Below, piece by piece: positions 32,789 through 41,660 of a DNA stretch of 53,684 nucleotides. The notes below the pieces were generated by a model. The model ran no database searches. It saw only the letters and a list, made by a program, of their open reading frames with translations, and was not told the origin of the DNA. The position numbers and the translations under genes were made by a program. Position 1 is the stretch's first letter, and every line of letters starts with the position of its first letter. This DNA is from Collinsella sp. (GTDB taxonomy: Bacteria; Actinomycetota; Coriobacteriia; Coriobacteriales; Coriobacteriaceae): contig DXMW01000007.1 of assembly GCA_019414045.1 (NCBI GenBank), positions 1 to 53,684 of the forward strand, read 5' to 3'.

Positions 32789-33602
32789 TTGGCTTGCGGC
32801 CGAGGAGCGATACGAGCCCGCGGGGGCTCGGCATCGTGTAATGCAAAAGAACGTCCTGCACCTGGCGAGCCTGCTTGAGCGGGTTCGCCTGGGTGGAGGC
32901 GCGAACAAGGGCGGGTCGATGGTCGACCGCGCCCTTTCTTGCGTTTCGGCTCCGGTGCGCCTGTTAGGGATGTTCGTTTGCGTCCTGTGCGTGTGTCTGA
33001 CGCAAAGCCCGCTGTACCTGATGTTGATGGCGGCGATCGCGTTGGTGCTGGTCGCGGTGCGCCCCGTACGCGGGCTGCGCGCTACCTTTGTGCCGGCGTT
33101 GGCTGCCGCGGGGTTTGCCGTGGTTCTGGCGCTGCCTGCCCTGCTGCTGGGTGCTTCTGCCTCGGGCGCCATGCTCAAGATTGCACTCAAGACGTTCATT
33201 AACGTGTCGCTGGTGCTGGGTGTTTCGTGGACGCTCACCTGGAGCCGCATGTCGGCGGCGCTTAAGATGCTGCACCTGCCCGACGAGGTCATCTTTACTT
33301 TCGATATGGCGCTCAAGCATATCGAGGTGCTGGGACGCACAGCGCACGATCTGTGCGAATCGGTCATGCTGCGCAGCGTCGGTTCCGCGCCTGCGGGTTT
33401 TTCGCGTACCGATTCGATCGCGGGTATCATGGGCATGACCTTTATCAAGGCGATGGAATGCAGCCGCGCGATGGACGAGGCTATGCTTTGCCGTGGCTTT
33501 GCCGGTGCGTATCCGACTCCCGCGCGGAGCGGCTTTGGCTGGCGCGATGCGGTCTATGCGGTCGTCGTGGTGCTGCTCGCCGTGTTGTGCGCGGTGCTGT
33601 AG
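32760..33602 (+). CDS. cbiQ: ECF transporter T component CbiQ
   Basis: The 280-aa membrane coupling subunit has about five hydrophobic segments and the cytoplasmic coupling region near ALKMLHLPDEVIFTFDMALKHIEVL and GFSRTDSIAGIMG...ECSRAMDEAMLCRGF. The last is the Ala-Arg-Gly-like coupling motif (CRG). It links CbiM to the ATPase CbiO. GTG 32760 has AAGGA 5 nt upstream; ATG 32766 (11 nt) is possible. It overlaps the end of cbiM by 29 bp, indicating coupled translation. Confidence 0.88.
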   Translation: MLMAIAELPSWLAAEERYEPAGARHRVMQKNVLHLASLLERVRLGGGANKGGSMVDRALSCVSAPVRLLGMFVCVLCVCLTQSPLYLMLMAAIALVLVAVRPVRGLRATFVPALAAAGFAVVLALPALLLGASASGAMLKIALKTFINVSLVLGVSWTLTWSRMSAALKMLHLPDEVIFTFDMALKHIEVLGRTAHDLCESVMLRSVGSAPAGFSRTDSIAGIMGMTFIKAMECSRAMDEAMLCRGFAGAYPTPARSGFGWRDAVYAVVVVLLAVLCAVL

Positions 33603-33622
33603 CGCGGGCGGCCGAGCCGTCG

Positions 33623-34417
33623 ATGTGGATAGGGAAGGGCGACGTTTTGGCAAACGATACGAATGGCGTGATGGGCGCGAGCGGTGCTACTGGCGCCAAG
33701 AGCGTGCCGCTCATCGAGTTTCGCGACGTGCTGTTCTCCTATGCGGGGCATACGGTTGTCGATGGTGTGTCGCTGCAGGTCGATCGTGGTGAACTCGTTG
33801 CCCTACTCGGTCCCAACGGCTGCGGTAAGACGACGATTATGCGCCTTATCAACGGTCTTGAACTAGCGGACGCGGGTGCGTACCTGTTTGACGGGCACGT
33901 GATCGATGCGGCATATCTCAAGGATTCCGCAGCCGCTCAGCGTTTTCATCAGCGCGTGGGCTTTGTGTTCCAGAATGCCGACGCCCAGCTGTTCTGCGCT
34001 ACGGTGGGCGAGGAAGTTGCTTTTGGCCCCGCGCAGATGGGGCTGCCGACAGACGAGCTCGAGCGCCGCGTCTGCGATGCCATGGAGCTGTTCCAGGTTG
34101 CCGATCTGGTCGATGCCTCGCCCTATCAGCTTTCGGGCGGGCAAAAGAAGCGCGTTGCGCTGGCTGCGGTGGTGTCGATGAACCCCGATATCCTAGTGCT
34201 CGATGAGCCCACCAACGGGCTCGATGAGGACTCGTGCGACATCGTAGTCAACTTTTTGCTGGCCTACGTTGCTGCCGGTAAGACGGTTTTGATGAGTACG
34301 CACCATCAAGATTTGGTGCGCCGCCTGGAGGCCCGTGCCATCTATATCGATCGATATCACCATGTGGTCGAGGCGCCCGTGCCGTCGTATGGAACCGAAA
34401 GCGGTGCTGCGGAATAG
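33623..34417 (+). CDS. cbiO: ECF transporter ATPase CbiO
   Basis: This ABC-type ATPase powers the metal transporter. It shows Walker A GPNGCGKTT, a Q-loop (FVFQNADAQLF, typical for ECF ATPases), signature LSGGQKKRVALA, Walker B ILVLDEPTNGLD and the H-loop (MSTHHQD). It is 264 aa from ATG 33623. However, TTG 33647 has a better ribosome site (GGGAAGGG) and would give 256 aa, so the start is open. It follows cbiQ by 20 bp in the same operon. Confidence 0.92.
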   Translation: MWIGKGDVLANDTNGVMGASGATGAKSVPLIEFRDVLFSYAGHTVVDGVSLQVDRGELVALLGPNGCGKTTIMRLINGLELADAGAYLFDGHVIDAAYLKDSAAAQRFHQRVGFVFQNADAQLFCATVGEEVAFGPAQMGLPTDELERRVCDAMELFQVADLVDASPYQLSGGQKKRVALAAVVSMNPDILVLDEPTNGLDEDSCDIVVNFLLAYVAAGKTVLMSTHHQDLVRRLEARAIYIDRYHHVVEAPVPSYGTESGAAE

Positions 34418-34495
34418 TTGCTGCGTAGGGTATGTATGGCCGCCTGTGCGACTCTGCCGTGATGGTATAGTTAACCAGGTTTTATGGGGGTGGCT

Positions 34496-35344
34496 ATGCC
34501 AAGTTGGAACATTCATATCGCTCAAACGGAGCGCTTGCTGGCACGTGCTAGCGTGCTTGCCGATAGCGTGCGCGACCGCAATGCCTTTTTGTTTGGCTGC
34601 GTGGTTCCGGATATCTTCGTGGGCTATATGGTCCCTGGCATCGCCGATCCCATTCCGTATCGCATTACGCACTTTGCAAAGCCCGAGCCTATCCCTAAGC
34701 CGCGCGAGCACGAGTTCTGGGATACCTATGTGGCGCCGCTGCTTAAAGGCGCACCCGCGGGCGAACCTGCTGAGGCTACCTCGATTGTCGAGGAGCGCGA
34801 GCGACTGAACCGCGTGCACTATCCTCAGCGCTACAGGGATGCCGAGCCGGTTGTCGGTCCCGGCGCCTGTGAGTTCTCGCTTGCGTCCGAAGATGTGGCG
34901 CAGTCGCTGCTCGATTTAACGCTGGGCGTCTGGTCGCATCTGGTGGCCGACACGGTATGGAACACGCGTGTGAACCAGTATCTGGAAGCACACGGCGGCA
35001 AGCCGTGCGAGGAATTCCGCATTAAAAAGCAGGGCGATTTTGACTGGTTTGGCAAGACGCTGGGCATCGTTTCCATTCCGCGTGCGACCGATCGCCTCTA
35101 TACCGCTGCGACGCGTTTTGGGCAGTATCCCATCCATAAAGAATATGTGCTCAAGACTATCGGCGTCATGCACGAGATTGTACGCGAAAACCCCGGCGAG
35201 CCCGATCATCCGCCGTATCGCCTGCTAACCGAGGAGTTTTTCGATGCAACGTTTACCGAGGTCATCGAGCTGACCGAGGCGGGATTTGCGGCTCGCGTTG
35301 CTGCTTCTGACGTTCCCGCAGTCCCCCTGATCGCTAGCTGCTAG
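34496..35344 (+). CDS. Zinc-dependent phospholipase C-like protein
   Basis: The 282-aa protein starts MPSWNIHIAQTERLL and has FLFGCVVPDIFVGYM, a pattern of the zinc-dependent phospholipase C-like family (PF00882 type). The conserved N-terminal Trp and several His/Asp residues (NIHIA, VPDI, THFAK, GVWSHLVAD) could be zinc ligands. No signal peptide is visible, so a secreted phospholipase is not supported; the substrate is unknown. The start at 34496 has GGGGG 5 nt upstream; ATG 34484 lies inside that region. Its stop codon overlaps the stop of the convergent gene on CTAG (35341-35344). Confidence 0.75.
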   Translation: MPSWNIHIAQTERLLARASVLADSVRDRNAFLFGCVVPDIFVGYMVPGIADPIPYRITHFAKPEPIPKPREHEFWDTYVAPLLKGAPAGEPAEATSIVEERERLNRVHYPQRYRDAEPVVGPGACEFSLASEDVAQSLLDLTLGVWSHLVADTVWNTRVNQYLEAHGGKPCEEFRIKKQGDFDWFGKTLGIVSIPRATDRLYTAATRFGQYPIHKEYVLKTIGVMHEIVRENPGEPDHPPYRLLTEEFFDATFTEVIELTEAGFAARVAASDVPAVPLIASC

Positions 35345-36414
35345 CCGGCCGGCTTGACGGCGAACAGCTCATCCCAATCGACCAATAGCTCCCGCCGCAG
35401 GGTATCTTCGGCAGTACGCTCCTGTTTGGTCTTTGGGGTGTAGGGAAGCCCAGCCTTTTTATGGATGAGCTCGGTTATGTGGTCGAAGCTTTTCTTATCC
35501 TTAATCTGGTCATAGGTGATTTGGATGACGTCGTAGCCCATGCTCGTGAGTGCGGTGGCACGTTCGGCATCGGAGAGGCTCGCGGCTTCGCTGTCGTGGG
35601 CTAAGCGGCCTTGACATTCCAGAATGACGCCCATGCTGTCGGTGGCGCTTTCGATGAGGATATCGGCGTAACAGCAGGTTTTGTTATACAGCGAACGTGC
35701 AGCTTCGCTGAGCGGGATGCGCGCGTTATTGGTGATGTCGATGCCCAAGCCGCCCTCGTCGCGGGGGAGCGAGATGAGTATGGACGTCTGGACTTCGAAG
35801 GGCGAGGCGGTCTGCCCCGTCATGTGCTCGGCCGCCCAACGCAGTTGTTTGACGCCGCGCAGGCCTGCGGCTTGCTTGGCGAACGCGGCGATATCCGTTG
35901 CGGTAAGAAGCGGCGTGCGCTTCCACAAGTTGGTGTCATTGCCCTTGGTGTCGTTAACTCGCTCCCAGCCGCAGTTGGGCGGAATGAGCTTAAGCGAAAT
36001 AGCTTCATCGAGTTGTTGTCGCGTTCGCTCGCAGGGCTTAAACACTGCAAAGGAGCCGCACATCTCGTAGCAAGCCATGAGTAACTGGCTGCGTGAGACC
36101 TGCGTGGCAAGGCTGAGCAGCGTGAACTCCGGTGAAGTGACATCAAACCCATGCTCAGTCTGCCTAAACGACCCAGGAGGCGGCTCTTGGGTCAGGAGGT
36201 GCGATTTAAACAGGCTTCGCGACCCGGATTGTGCCCGAGTGAATACAAGCCTGTGAAGCGGTGTGTGAAGCAGGTCTTTTACAACTGCATGACTTCCGAG
36301 GCCGCAACATCTGCGATCCATATTGCCAAGGCTAATGGCGGGGTAAAGGCCTAATACCTGCGGCGGGATACGGTGATAGTAAAAAGCGGATTGACCGCAT
36401 AGCGTCAGGTCCAT
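35341..36414 (-). CDS. AbiEi-like/DUF559 protein with Vsr-type nuclease fold
   Basis: The 357-aa protein has an N-terminal part similar to AbiEi-type antitoxin or regulator domains (about 1-200). Its C-terminal DUF559-like half contains ADILIES...GVILECQGRLAH, a D-x(n)-ExQ arrangement of the PD-(D/E)xK fold, followed by DAERATALTSMGYDVIQIT. Such proteins are often solitary, and their role (defence, repair or regulation) is not established. The start at 36414 has AGGAGG 5 nt upstream. The inverted-repeat element at 36468-36591 sits 54 bp upstream, in its likely promoter region. It is convergent with the phospholipase-like gene, with overlapping stops. Confidence 0.7.
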   Translation of the reverse strand: MDLTLCGQSAFYYHRIPPQVLGLYPAISLGNMDRRCCGLGSHAVVKDLLHTPLHRLVFTRAQSGSRSLFKSHLLTQEPPPGSFRQTEHGFDVTSPEFTLLSLATQVSRSQLLMACYEMCGSFAVFKPCERTRQQLDEAISLKLIPPNCGWERVNDTKGNDTNLWKRTPLLTATDIAAFAKQAAGLRGVKQLRWAAEHMTGQTASPFEVQTSILISLPRDEGGLGIDITNNARIPLSEAARSLYNKTCCYADILIESATDSMGVILECQGRLAHDSEAASLSDAERATALTSMGYDVIQITYDQIKDKKSFDHITELIHKKAGLPYTPKTKQERTAEDTLRRELLVDWDELFAVKPAG

Positions 36415-36467
36415 GATATCCTCCTGGTCGAAATGTGCTTTTGGACCGTGCGATGCCAGCGTCAATC

Positions 36468-36591
36468 CGGAAGTATGCGGCAAAATCTGAATCCTATGAG
36501 CAGACCTGGCTTTTAAGGCCAGTTTATCAGGCATTTTGTTGCGAAAAAACAGGGCGTGCTCGGGGGTCTCAGAATTTGCCGCATACTTCCG
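36468..36591. repeat. 124-bp inverted-repeat element
   Basis: Arms CGGAAGTATGCGGCAAA... (36468-36490) and its complement (36569-36591) match over 23 bp with one mismatch. The interior is AT-richer than the neighbours and contains GGCTTTTAAGGCC. It occupies the upstream region of the DUF559 gene. The rest of 36592-36774 holds two small hairpins (36613-36632; 36717-36739) and no gene. Confidence 0.6.
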
Positions 36592-36774
36592 AAAACCAGG
36601 TCGATCTGGCTCCTGCTAAAACGATTTAGCAGCGTCGGGTAAGGTGTGGTTTCGCCATCGGGCGAACATTTCCGCAGCAAGAAAGTTCATTTTTAGGGCT
36701 TGGAGGGGCGATTTGGACTCATTTGGTAAAGAAATGAGTGCGTGTCATGCTGTGCAGTGGGCACTGGCACAGAA

Positions 36775-36809
36775 AAAGGGCCCGGAAGGCGAAGCCTTCC
36801 GGGCCCTTT
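36775..36809 (-). terminator. Terminator of pyk
   Basis: A perfect 16-bp stem (36775-36790 with 36794-36809) with loop GAA is followed on the minus strand by TTTCT. It lies 28 bp after the pyk stop. Confidence 0.9.
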
Positions 36810-36836
36810 GCAATGCAGTGTGCTTGCAAGTGTGAT

Positions 36837-38297
36837 TTAGCGCACCTGAGCGACGTAAGCGACGTTGGTCGAGGAGACCTTGTCCTCGAGCTGGACGCTC
36901 ATGCGGGGATCGCCGGCGGTGGCGACGGTCAAATCGCCGGCCTCGACGTAGCCGAGCTCCTTAGCGGTCTCGATCGCCTTGACGATCGTGCCGTTGACGG
37001 TGCCCTGGGTAATCTCGGCCTGATGCGGGATAACGCCCCAGTACATAATCATCTGCTGGACGGCCCACTCGTGGCGGGAGAACGCGCAGATCGGCATGTT
37101 GGGACGGAAGTGCGAGATCAGGCGAGCGGTACGACCGGTGGTCGTCGGCACGGTGATGCACTTGGCGCCAACGGTGGTAGCCATGTTCACAGCGGACATA
37201 CCCACAACGTTGTTGACGACGCGGGTGCCGTGAGCATCGGCCGGAACCTCGAGCGGAGCGTGGGCCGGGAGGTACTTCTCGGCCTCGAGAGCAATGCTGG
37301 CCTGCATCTTAACGGCCTCGACCGGGTACTTACCGGCAGCGGACTCGCCAGAGAGCATAACGGCGTCGGTGCCGTCGTAGATGGCGTTAGCAACGTCGGC
37401 AACCTCGGCGCGCGTCGGGCGCGGGTTCTGCTGCATGGAGTCGAGCATCTGCGTAGCAGTGATGACGGGCTTGTAGGCCGCGTTGCACTTGGCGATGATT
37501 TCCTTCTGGATGTGGGGAACGAGCTCGGGCTTGATCTCGATGCCCAGGTCGCCACGGGCGACCATGATGCCGTCGGAAGCCTCGAGGATCTCGTCGAAGT
37601 TCTCGACGCCCAGGGCGCACTCGATCTTCGGGAAGATCGTCACGTGCTCGCCGCCGTTCTCGCGGCAAAGCTTGCGGATGCCACGGACGGACTCGCCGTC
37701 ACGGATGAAGGAAGCGGCGATGTAGTCGATGTTCTCGGTCAGGCCAAAGAGGATGTCCTGACGATCGCGCTCGGTGATGGCGGGCAGCGAGATGTTGACG
37801 TTGGGCATGTTGACGCCCTTGCGCTCGCCGATCAGGCCGTCATTCTTGACGACGCAGGTCATGTCCTGGCCGTCGACGGACTCGACCTCGAGGGCAACCA
37901 GGCCGTCATCGATCAGGATGAGGGAGCCCTTCTCGACCTCGGAGGGCAGAGCCAGGTAGTCGAGGGAGATGTGCTCAGCGGTGCCGTGGAAATCCTCGGA
38001 CGTGGGCTGAGCGGTGACGACGATCTTGTCGCCGGTCTTGACGGCAACCTTCTTGCCGTCGACCAGAAGGCCGGTGCGGACCTCGGGGCCCTTGGTATCG
38101 AGCAGGATGCCGACGGGCAGACCGAGCTCCTTGGAAATACGACGGACGCGCTCGATGCGACCGTGGTGCTCGTCGTAGGATCCGTGCGAGAAGTTAAAAC
38201 GGGCGACGTTCATGCCCGCCTTGATCATCTCGCGGATGGTCTCGTCGCTATCGCAGGCGGGACCCATGGTGCATACAATCTTGGTGCGCTTGTACAT
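36837..38297 (-). CDS. pyk: Pyruvate kinase
   Basis: It catalyses the last step of glycolysis, phosphoenolpyruvate plus ADP to pyruvate plus ATP. The 486-aa protein has RTKIVCTMGPA and NVARFNFSHGS at the N-terminus, the LLDTKGPEVRTG substrate loop, the active-site FPKIE with the catalytic lysine, and MVARGDLGIE and ITATQMLDSM. The C-terminal allosteric domain (about 355-486) is complete. There is no extra PEP-utiliser domain. GGAGG lies 6-7 nt upstream. Codon bias is strong, as expected for a glycolytic gene. Confidence 0.97.
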   Translation of the reverse strand: MYKRTKIVCTMGPACDSDETIREMIKAGMNVARFNFSHGSYDEHHGRIERVRRISKELGLPVGILLDTKGPEVRTGLLVDGKKVAVKTGDKIVVTAQPTSEDFHGTAEHISLDYLALPSEVEKGSLILIDDGLVALEVESVDGQDMTCVVKNDGLIGERKGVNMPNVNISLPAITERDRQDILFGLTENIDYIAASFIRDGESVRGIRKLCRENGGEHVTIFPKIECALGVENFDEILEASDGIMVARGDLGIEIKPELVPHIQKEIIAKCNAAYKPVITATQMLDSMQQNPRPTRAEVADVANAIYDGTDAVMLSGESAAGKYPVEAVKMQASIALEAEKYLPAHAPLEVPADAHGTRVVNNVVGMSAVNMATTVGAKCITVPTTTGRTARLISHFRPNMPICAFSRHEWAVQQMIMYWGVIPHQAEITQGTVNGTIVKAIETAKELGYVEAGDLTVATAGDPRMSVQLEDKVSSTNVAYVAQVR

Positions 38298-38360
38298 TCA
38301 GACCTCCATCTGACATCGTCTTGCGCTGATAGATAAACCATAAGAAATAAAACTGAGATG

Positions 38361-38391
38361 ATTATAACGAAATGCCGACCGAATACCCCAA
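38361..38391 (-). promoter_or_regulatory. Possible promoter of pyk
   Basis: On the minus strand a perfect TATAAT (38366-38361) lies 64 bp before the start codon. TTGGGG (38391-38386) is 19 bp upstream of it, a long spacer. The region 38392-38590 up to the ATPase promoter shows nothing else I can name. Confidence 0.45.
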
Positions 38392-38590
38392 AAAATCGAC
38401 CGTATGCCGAATTAGAAGTTCATTTTTTGCGAAAAAACGGTATATGCAAAAACTTTACCAACCGTTCTAACCGCTGCTATCTGGGCGATATTTTAGTTTG
38501 GCGACGCACCGAAGAAAAAACGTTTTATCAATGTTGAGCATCATACGGTCTGCATCGTTGCTTATGGACCATATTTCCAAATGGATTGTT

Positions 38591-38620
38591 TTGGCTAGAC
38601 GCGTTGCTTTGGGGTACCAT
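38591..38620 (+). promoter_or_regulatory. Promoter of the P-type ATPase gene
   Basis: TTGGCT (38591-38596) and TACCAT (38615-38620) are 18 bp apart. Transcription would start near 38627, right at the first helix of the structured leader. Confidence 0.5.
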
Positions 38621-38626
38621 AGCTCC

Positions 38627-38731
38627 ACTATCAACTGCCGCTCAGCACGGCAGCCTTGATGAGCCCTTGCCCTTCTCCTGGGAATTATGATCGGGCATCA
38701 ATCTGCTGAGTGGCCCGAATCCCAGGAGGGG
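38627..38731 (+). promoter_or_regulatory. Structured 5' leader with potential kissing loop and masked ribosome site
   Basis: Hairpin 1 pairs CTGCCG (38635-38640) with CGGCAG (38648-38653), extended by ATCAA/TTGAT, and its 7-nt loop is CTCAGCA (38641-38647). Hairpin 2 pairs CTCCTGGGA (38675-38683) and TCGGGC (38691-38696) with GCCCGA (38713-38718) and TCCCAGGAG (38720-38728). Its loop contains TGCTGAG (38704-38710), exactly complementary to loop 1. The right arm of hairpin 2 contains most of the AGGAGGGG ribosome site (38724-38731). An alternative helix, TTGATGAGCCC (38656-38666) with GGGCATCAA (38693-38701), would break both hairpins. This looks like a translational switch; the ligand is unknown. 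Confidence 0.6.
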
Positions 38732-38738
38732 ACTCTAT

Positions 38739-41420
38739 ATGCAAAAGGAATACCTGTCCGCCGCGGCGGAGGTACTCAGCGACCAGGGCGTCGATGAGAA
38801 CCTCGGCCTAAGCAACGACGAGGCGTCGTCGCGTCTCGCCAAGACAGGCCCTAACAAGCTCGAGGAAGCCGAAAAGACACCGCTGTGGAAGCGCTTCTTT
38901 GAGCAGATGGCAGACCCCATGGTCATCATGCTGATCGCGGCCGCGGTTATCAGCGCGCTTACGGGCATGGTCAAGGGCGAGGCGGACTTTGCCGATGTTG
39001 CCATCATCATGTTCGTCGTTATCGTCAACTCGGTGCTGGGCGTGGTCCAGGAAGCCAAGAGCGAGGAGGCCCTCGAGGCCCTGCAGGAGATGAGTGCGGC
39101 GCAGTCCAAGGTGCTACGCGACGGCAAGCTCGTGCACCTGCCGAGCGCCGAGCTCGTGCCCGGCGACGTGATCATGCTCGAGGCGGGCGACTCCGTCCCG
39201 GCCGACTGCCGCGTGCTCGAGAGCGCCACGATGAAGATCGAAGAGGCCGCGCTCACCGGCGAGTCCGTGCCCGTCGAGAAGCATGCCAACGTGATCGAGC
39301 TCGCCGCCGGCACCGACGACGTGCCGCTCGGCGACCGTAAGAACATGTGCTATATGGGCTCCACCGTCGTGTACGGCCGTGGTCGCGCCGTCGTGGTCGG
39401 CACCGGCATGAACACCGAGATGGGCAAGATCGCCGGCGCCCTGGCCGAGGCCAAGGAAGAGCTCACGCCGCTGCAGGTGAAGCTCGCCGAGCTCAGCCGC
39501 ATCCTCACCATCATGGTGATCGTCATCTGCGTCGTCATCTTTGGCGTTGACATCCTCCGCCACGGCGTGGGCAACGTCCTTACCGATCCGACTGCCCTGC
39601 TCGACACCTTTATGGTTGCCGTCTCGCTCGCCGTCGCCGCCATCCCCGAGGGCCTTGTTGCCGTCGTGACCATCGTCCTTTCGCTTGGCGTGACCAAGAT
39701 GGCCAAGCGCCAGGCGATTATCCGCAAGCTCTCTGCTGTCGAGACCCTTGGCTGCACACAGACCATCTGCTCCGACAAGACCGGTACCCTTACCCAGAAC
39801 AAGATGACCGTCGTCAAGCACGAGCTCGCTGCGCCCAAGGAGAAGTTCCTGGCCGGCATGGCGCTGTGCTCCGATGCTCAGTGGGACGAGGAGCTGGGCG
39901 AGGCCGTGGGTGAGCCGACTGAGTGTGCGCTCGTCAACGATGCCGGCAAGGCGGGCCTCACTGGCCTGACTGCCGAGCACCCGCGCGTGGGCGAGGCCCC
40001 GTTTGACTCGGGCCGCAAGATGATGTCCGTGGTCGTCGAGACCCTTGACGGCGAGTATGAGCAGTACACCAAGGGCGCGCCCGACGTGGTGATCGGCCTG
40101 TGCACCCATATCTACGAGGGCGATAAGGTCGTCCCCCTGACCGAGGAGCGCCGTGCCGAGCTCGTGGCCGCCAACAAGGCCATGGCCGACGAGGCCCTGC
40201 GCGTGCTGGCGCTGGCAAGCCGCACCTACACCGAGGTCCCGAGCGACTGCAGCCCCGCTGCGCTCGAGCACGACCTGGTCTTCTGCGGCCTGTCCGGCAT
40301 GATCGACCCGGTCCGCCCCGAGGTCGCCGACGCCATCCGCGAGGCCCACGATGCCGGTATTCGCACCGTCATGATCACGGGTGACCATATCGACACCGCC
40401 GTGGCCATCGCCAAGCAGCTGGGCATCGTCGCCGATCGCAGCCAGGCCATCACCGGCGCCGACCTCGACCGCATGAGCGACGAGGAGCTCGACGCGCACA
40501 TCGAGGATTACGGCGTGTACGCCCGCGTCCAGCCCGAGCACAAGACCCGCATCGTCGAGGCCTGGAAGTCGCGCGACCAGATCGTGGCCATGACGGGCGA
40601 CGGCGTCAACGATGCCCCGTCCATCAAGCGCGCCGACATCGGCGTTGGCATGGGCATCACCGGTACCGACGTCACCAAGAACGTCGCCGACATGGTGCTC
40701 GCCGACGACAACTTCGCCACCATCATCGGTGCTTGCGAAGAGGGCCGTCGCATCTACGACAACATCCGCAAGGTCATCCAGTTCCTGCTTTCGGCTAACC
40801 TTGCCGAGGTGTTCTCGGTGTTTATCGCCACGCTCATCGGCTTTACTATCTTCCAGCCGGTGCAGCTGCTGTGGGTGAACCTGGTCACCGACTGCTTCCC
40901 CGCGCTCGCGCTGGGCATGGAGGATGCCGAGGGCGATATCATGAAGCGCAAGCCGCGCAACGCCAAGGACGGCGTCTTTGCTGGCAATATGGGCCTGGAC
41001 TGTGTGGTCCAGGGCCTAATCATCACCGTGCTGGTGCTGGCGAGCTTCTTTGTGGGCGTGTACTTTGACATGGGCTACATCCACATCGCCGATATGATCG
41101 CCGGCAATGCCGACGAGGAAGGCGTGATGATGGCGTTCATCACGCTCAACATGGTCGAGATTTTCCACTGCTTCAATATGCGCAGCCGTCGTGCGTCGCT
41201 GTTCACCATGAAGAAGCAGAACAAGTGGCTGTGGGCTTCCGCCGCGCTGGCGCTGGTGCTGACGGTGATCGTAACCGTGCAGCCGACGCTTGCCGAGATG
41301 TTCTTTGGCCCCGTGACGCTTGAGCTCAAGGGCGTTGTCGCTGCCCTGGGCCTGGCCTTCCTGATCATCCCGCTGATGGAGATCTACAAGGCGATCATGC
41401 GCGCTGTGGAGAAGGAGTAG
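38739..41420 (+). CDS. Type II cation-transporting P-type ATPase (calcium-type)
   Basis: This ATP-driven cation exporter is 893 aa long with ten membrane segments. TGES (173-176) in the actuator domain, PEGL in M4 (303-306), the phosphorylated Asp346 in SDKTGT, KGAPD in the nucleotide domain and TGDGVNDAP in the hinge are all present. M5 carries NLAEV and M6 has NLVTDCFPALALG, consistent with SERCA/PMR1-like Ca2+ (or Mn2+) pumps rather than Na/K pumps. The ribosome site AGGAGGGG lies in the structured leader. A large hairpin and a strong terminator follow. Ion choice between Ca2+ and Mn2+ is inferred. Confidence 0.93.
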   Translation: MQKEYLSAAAEVLSDQGVDENLGLSNDEASSRLAKTGPNKLEEAEKTPLWKRFFEQMADPMVIMLIAAAVISALTGMVKGEADFADVAIIMFVVIVNSVLGVVQEAKSEEALEALQEMSAAQSKVLRDGKLVHLPSAELVPGDVIMLEAGDSVPADCRVLESATMKIEEAALTGESVPVEKHANVIELAAGTDDVPLGDRKNMCYMGSTVVYGRGRAVVVGTGMNTEMGKIAGALAEAKEELTPLQVKLAELSRILTIMVIVICVVIFGVDILRHGVGNVLTDPTALLDTFMVAVSLAVAAIPEGLVAVVTIVLSLGVTKMAKRQAIIRKLSAVETLGCTQTICSDKTGTLTQNKMTVVKHELAAPKEKFLAGMALCSDAQWDEELGEAVGEPTECALVNDAGKAGLTGLTAEHPRVGEAPFDSGRKMMSVVVETLDGEYEQYTKGAPDVVIGLCTHIYEGDKVVPLTEERRAELVAANKAMADEALRVLALASRTYTEVPSDCSPAALEHDLVFCGLSGMIDPVRPEVADAIREAHDAGIRTVMITGDHIDTAVAIAKQLGIVADRSQAITGADLDRMSDEELDAHIEDYGVYARVQPEHKTRIVEAWKSRDQIVAMTGDGVNDAPSIKRADIGVGMGITGTDVTKNVADMVLADDNFATIIGACEEGRRIYDNIRKVIQFLLSANLAEVFSVFIATLIGFTIFQPVQLLWVNLVTDCFPALALGMEDAEGDIMKRKPRNAKDGVFAGNMGLDCVVQGLIITVLVLASFFVGVYFDMGYIHIADMIAGNADEEGVMMAFITLNMVEIFHCFNMRSRRASLFTMKKQNKWLWASAALALVLTVIVTVQPTLAEMFFGPVTLELKGVVAALGLAFLIIPLMEIYKAIMRAVEKE

Positions 41421-41432
41421 ATTAACCTGTCC

Positions 41433-41520
41433 GGGCCCGCCCCACGCCCTTTCTCCCTCACTGGTCCTCGCGCTTTGCGCTGCGGGATCGTTCGGGAGAA
41501 AGGGCTTCCGGGGCGGGCCC
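41433..41520 (+). repeat. Large nested hairpin after the ATPase gene
   Basis: GGGCCCGCCCC (41433-41443) pairs perfectly with 41510-41520. Inside, GCCCTTTCTCCC pairs with GGGAGAAAGGGC, and the tip carries CGCG-CTTT-GCG. The core TCCTCGCGC...GCGGGAT resembles that after pheT. It precedes a conventional terminator. Confidence 0.6.
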
Positions 41521-41575
41521 TGCGGTGACTCTGCTGGCTTTCCTCGCGCGGATGATAAAGGCTGGGGGAAAGTGT

Positions 41576-41612
41576 GTGAGCCGGTCGAGCGTTTGCTCGA
41601 CCGGCTCTTTTT
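41576..41612 (+). terminator. Intrinsic terminator between the ATPase gene and rsgA
   Basis: A perfect 13-bp stem beginning GAGCCGGTCGAGC, with a GTTT loop, is followed by TTTTTG, ending about 48 bp before rsgA. Confidence 0.88.
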
Positions 41613-41660
41613 GTGGGAAAATACCTGCTCAGTTTTGATTTTTGGTGCTGGGAGGCGCTT

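Noticed and set aside
35341..35344. Overlapping convergent stop codons on CTAG
   Set aside because: Noted as a curiosity; a palindromic CTAG readily serves both strands and needs no special explanation.
36738..38336. 532-aa open frame antisense to pyk
   Set aside because: It is the shadow of a highly codon-biased GC-rich gene. Its composition (Asp, Gly, Leu, Val repeats) is artificial, and pyruvate kinase on the other strand is unmistakable.
39114..40541. Long open frame antisense to the P-type ATPase gene
   Set aside because: Shadow frame of a high-GC gene with no ribosome site or family features.
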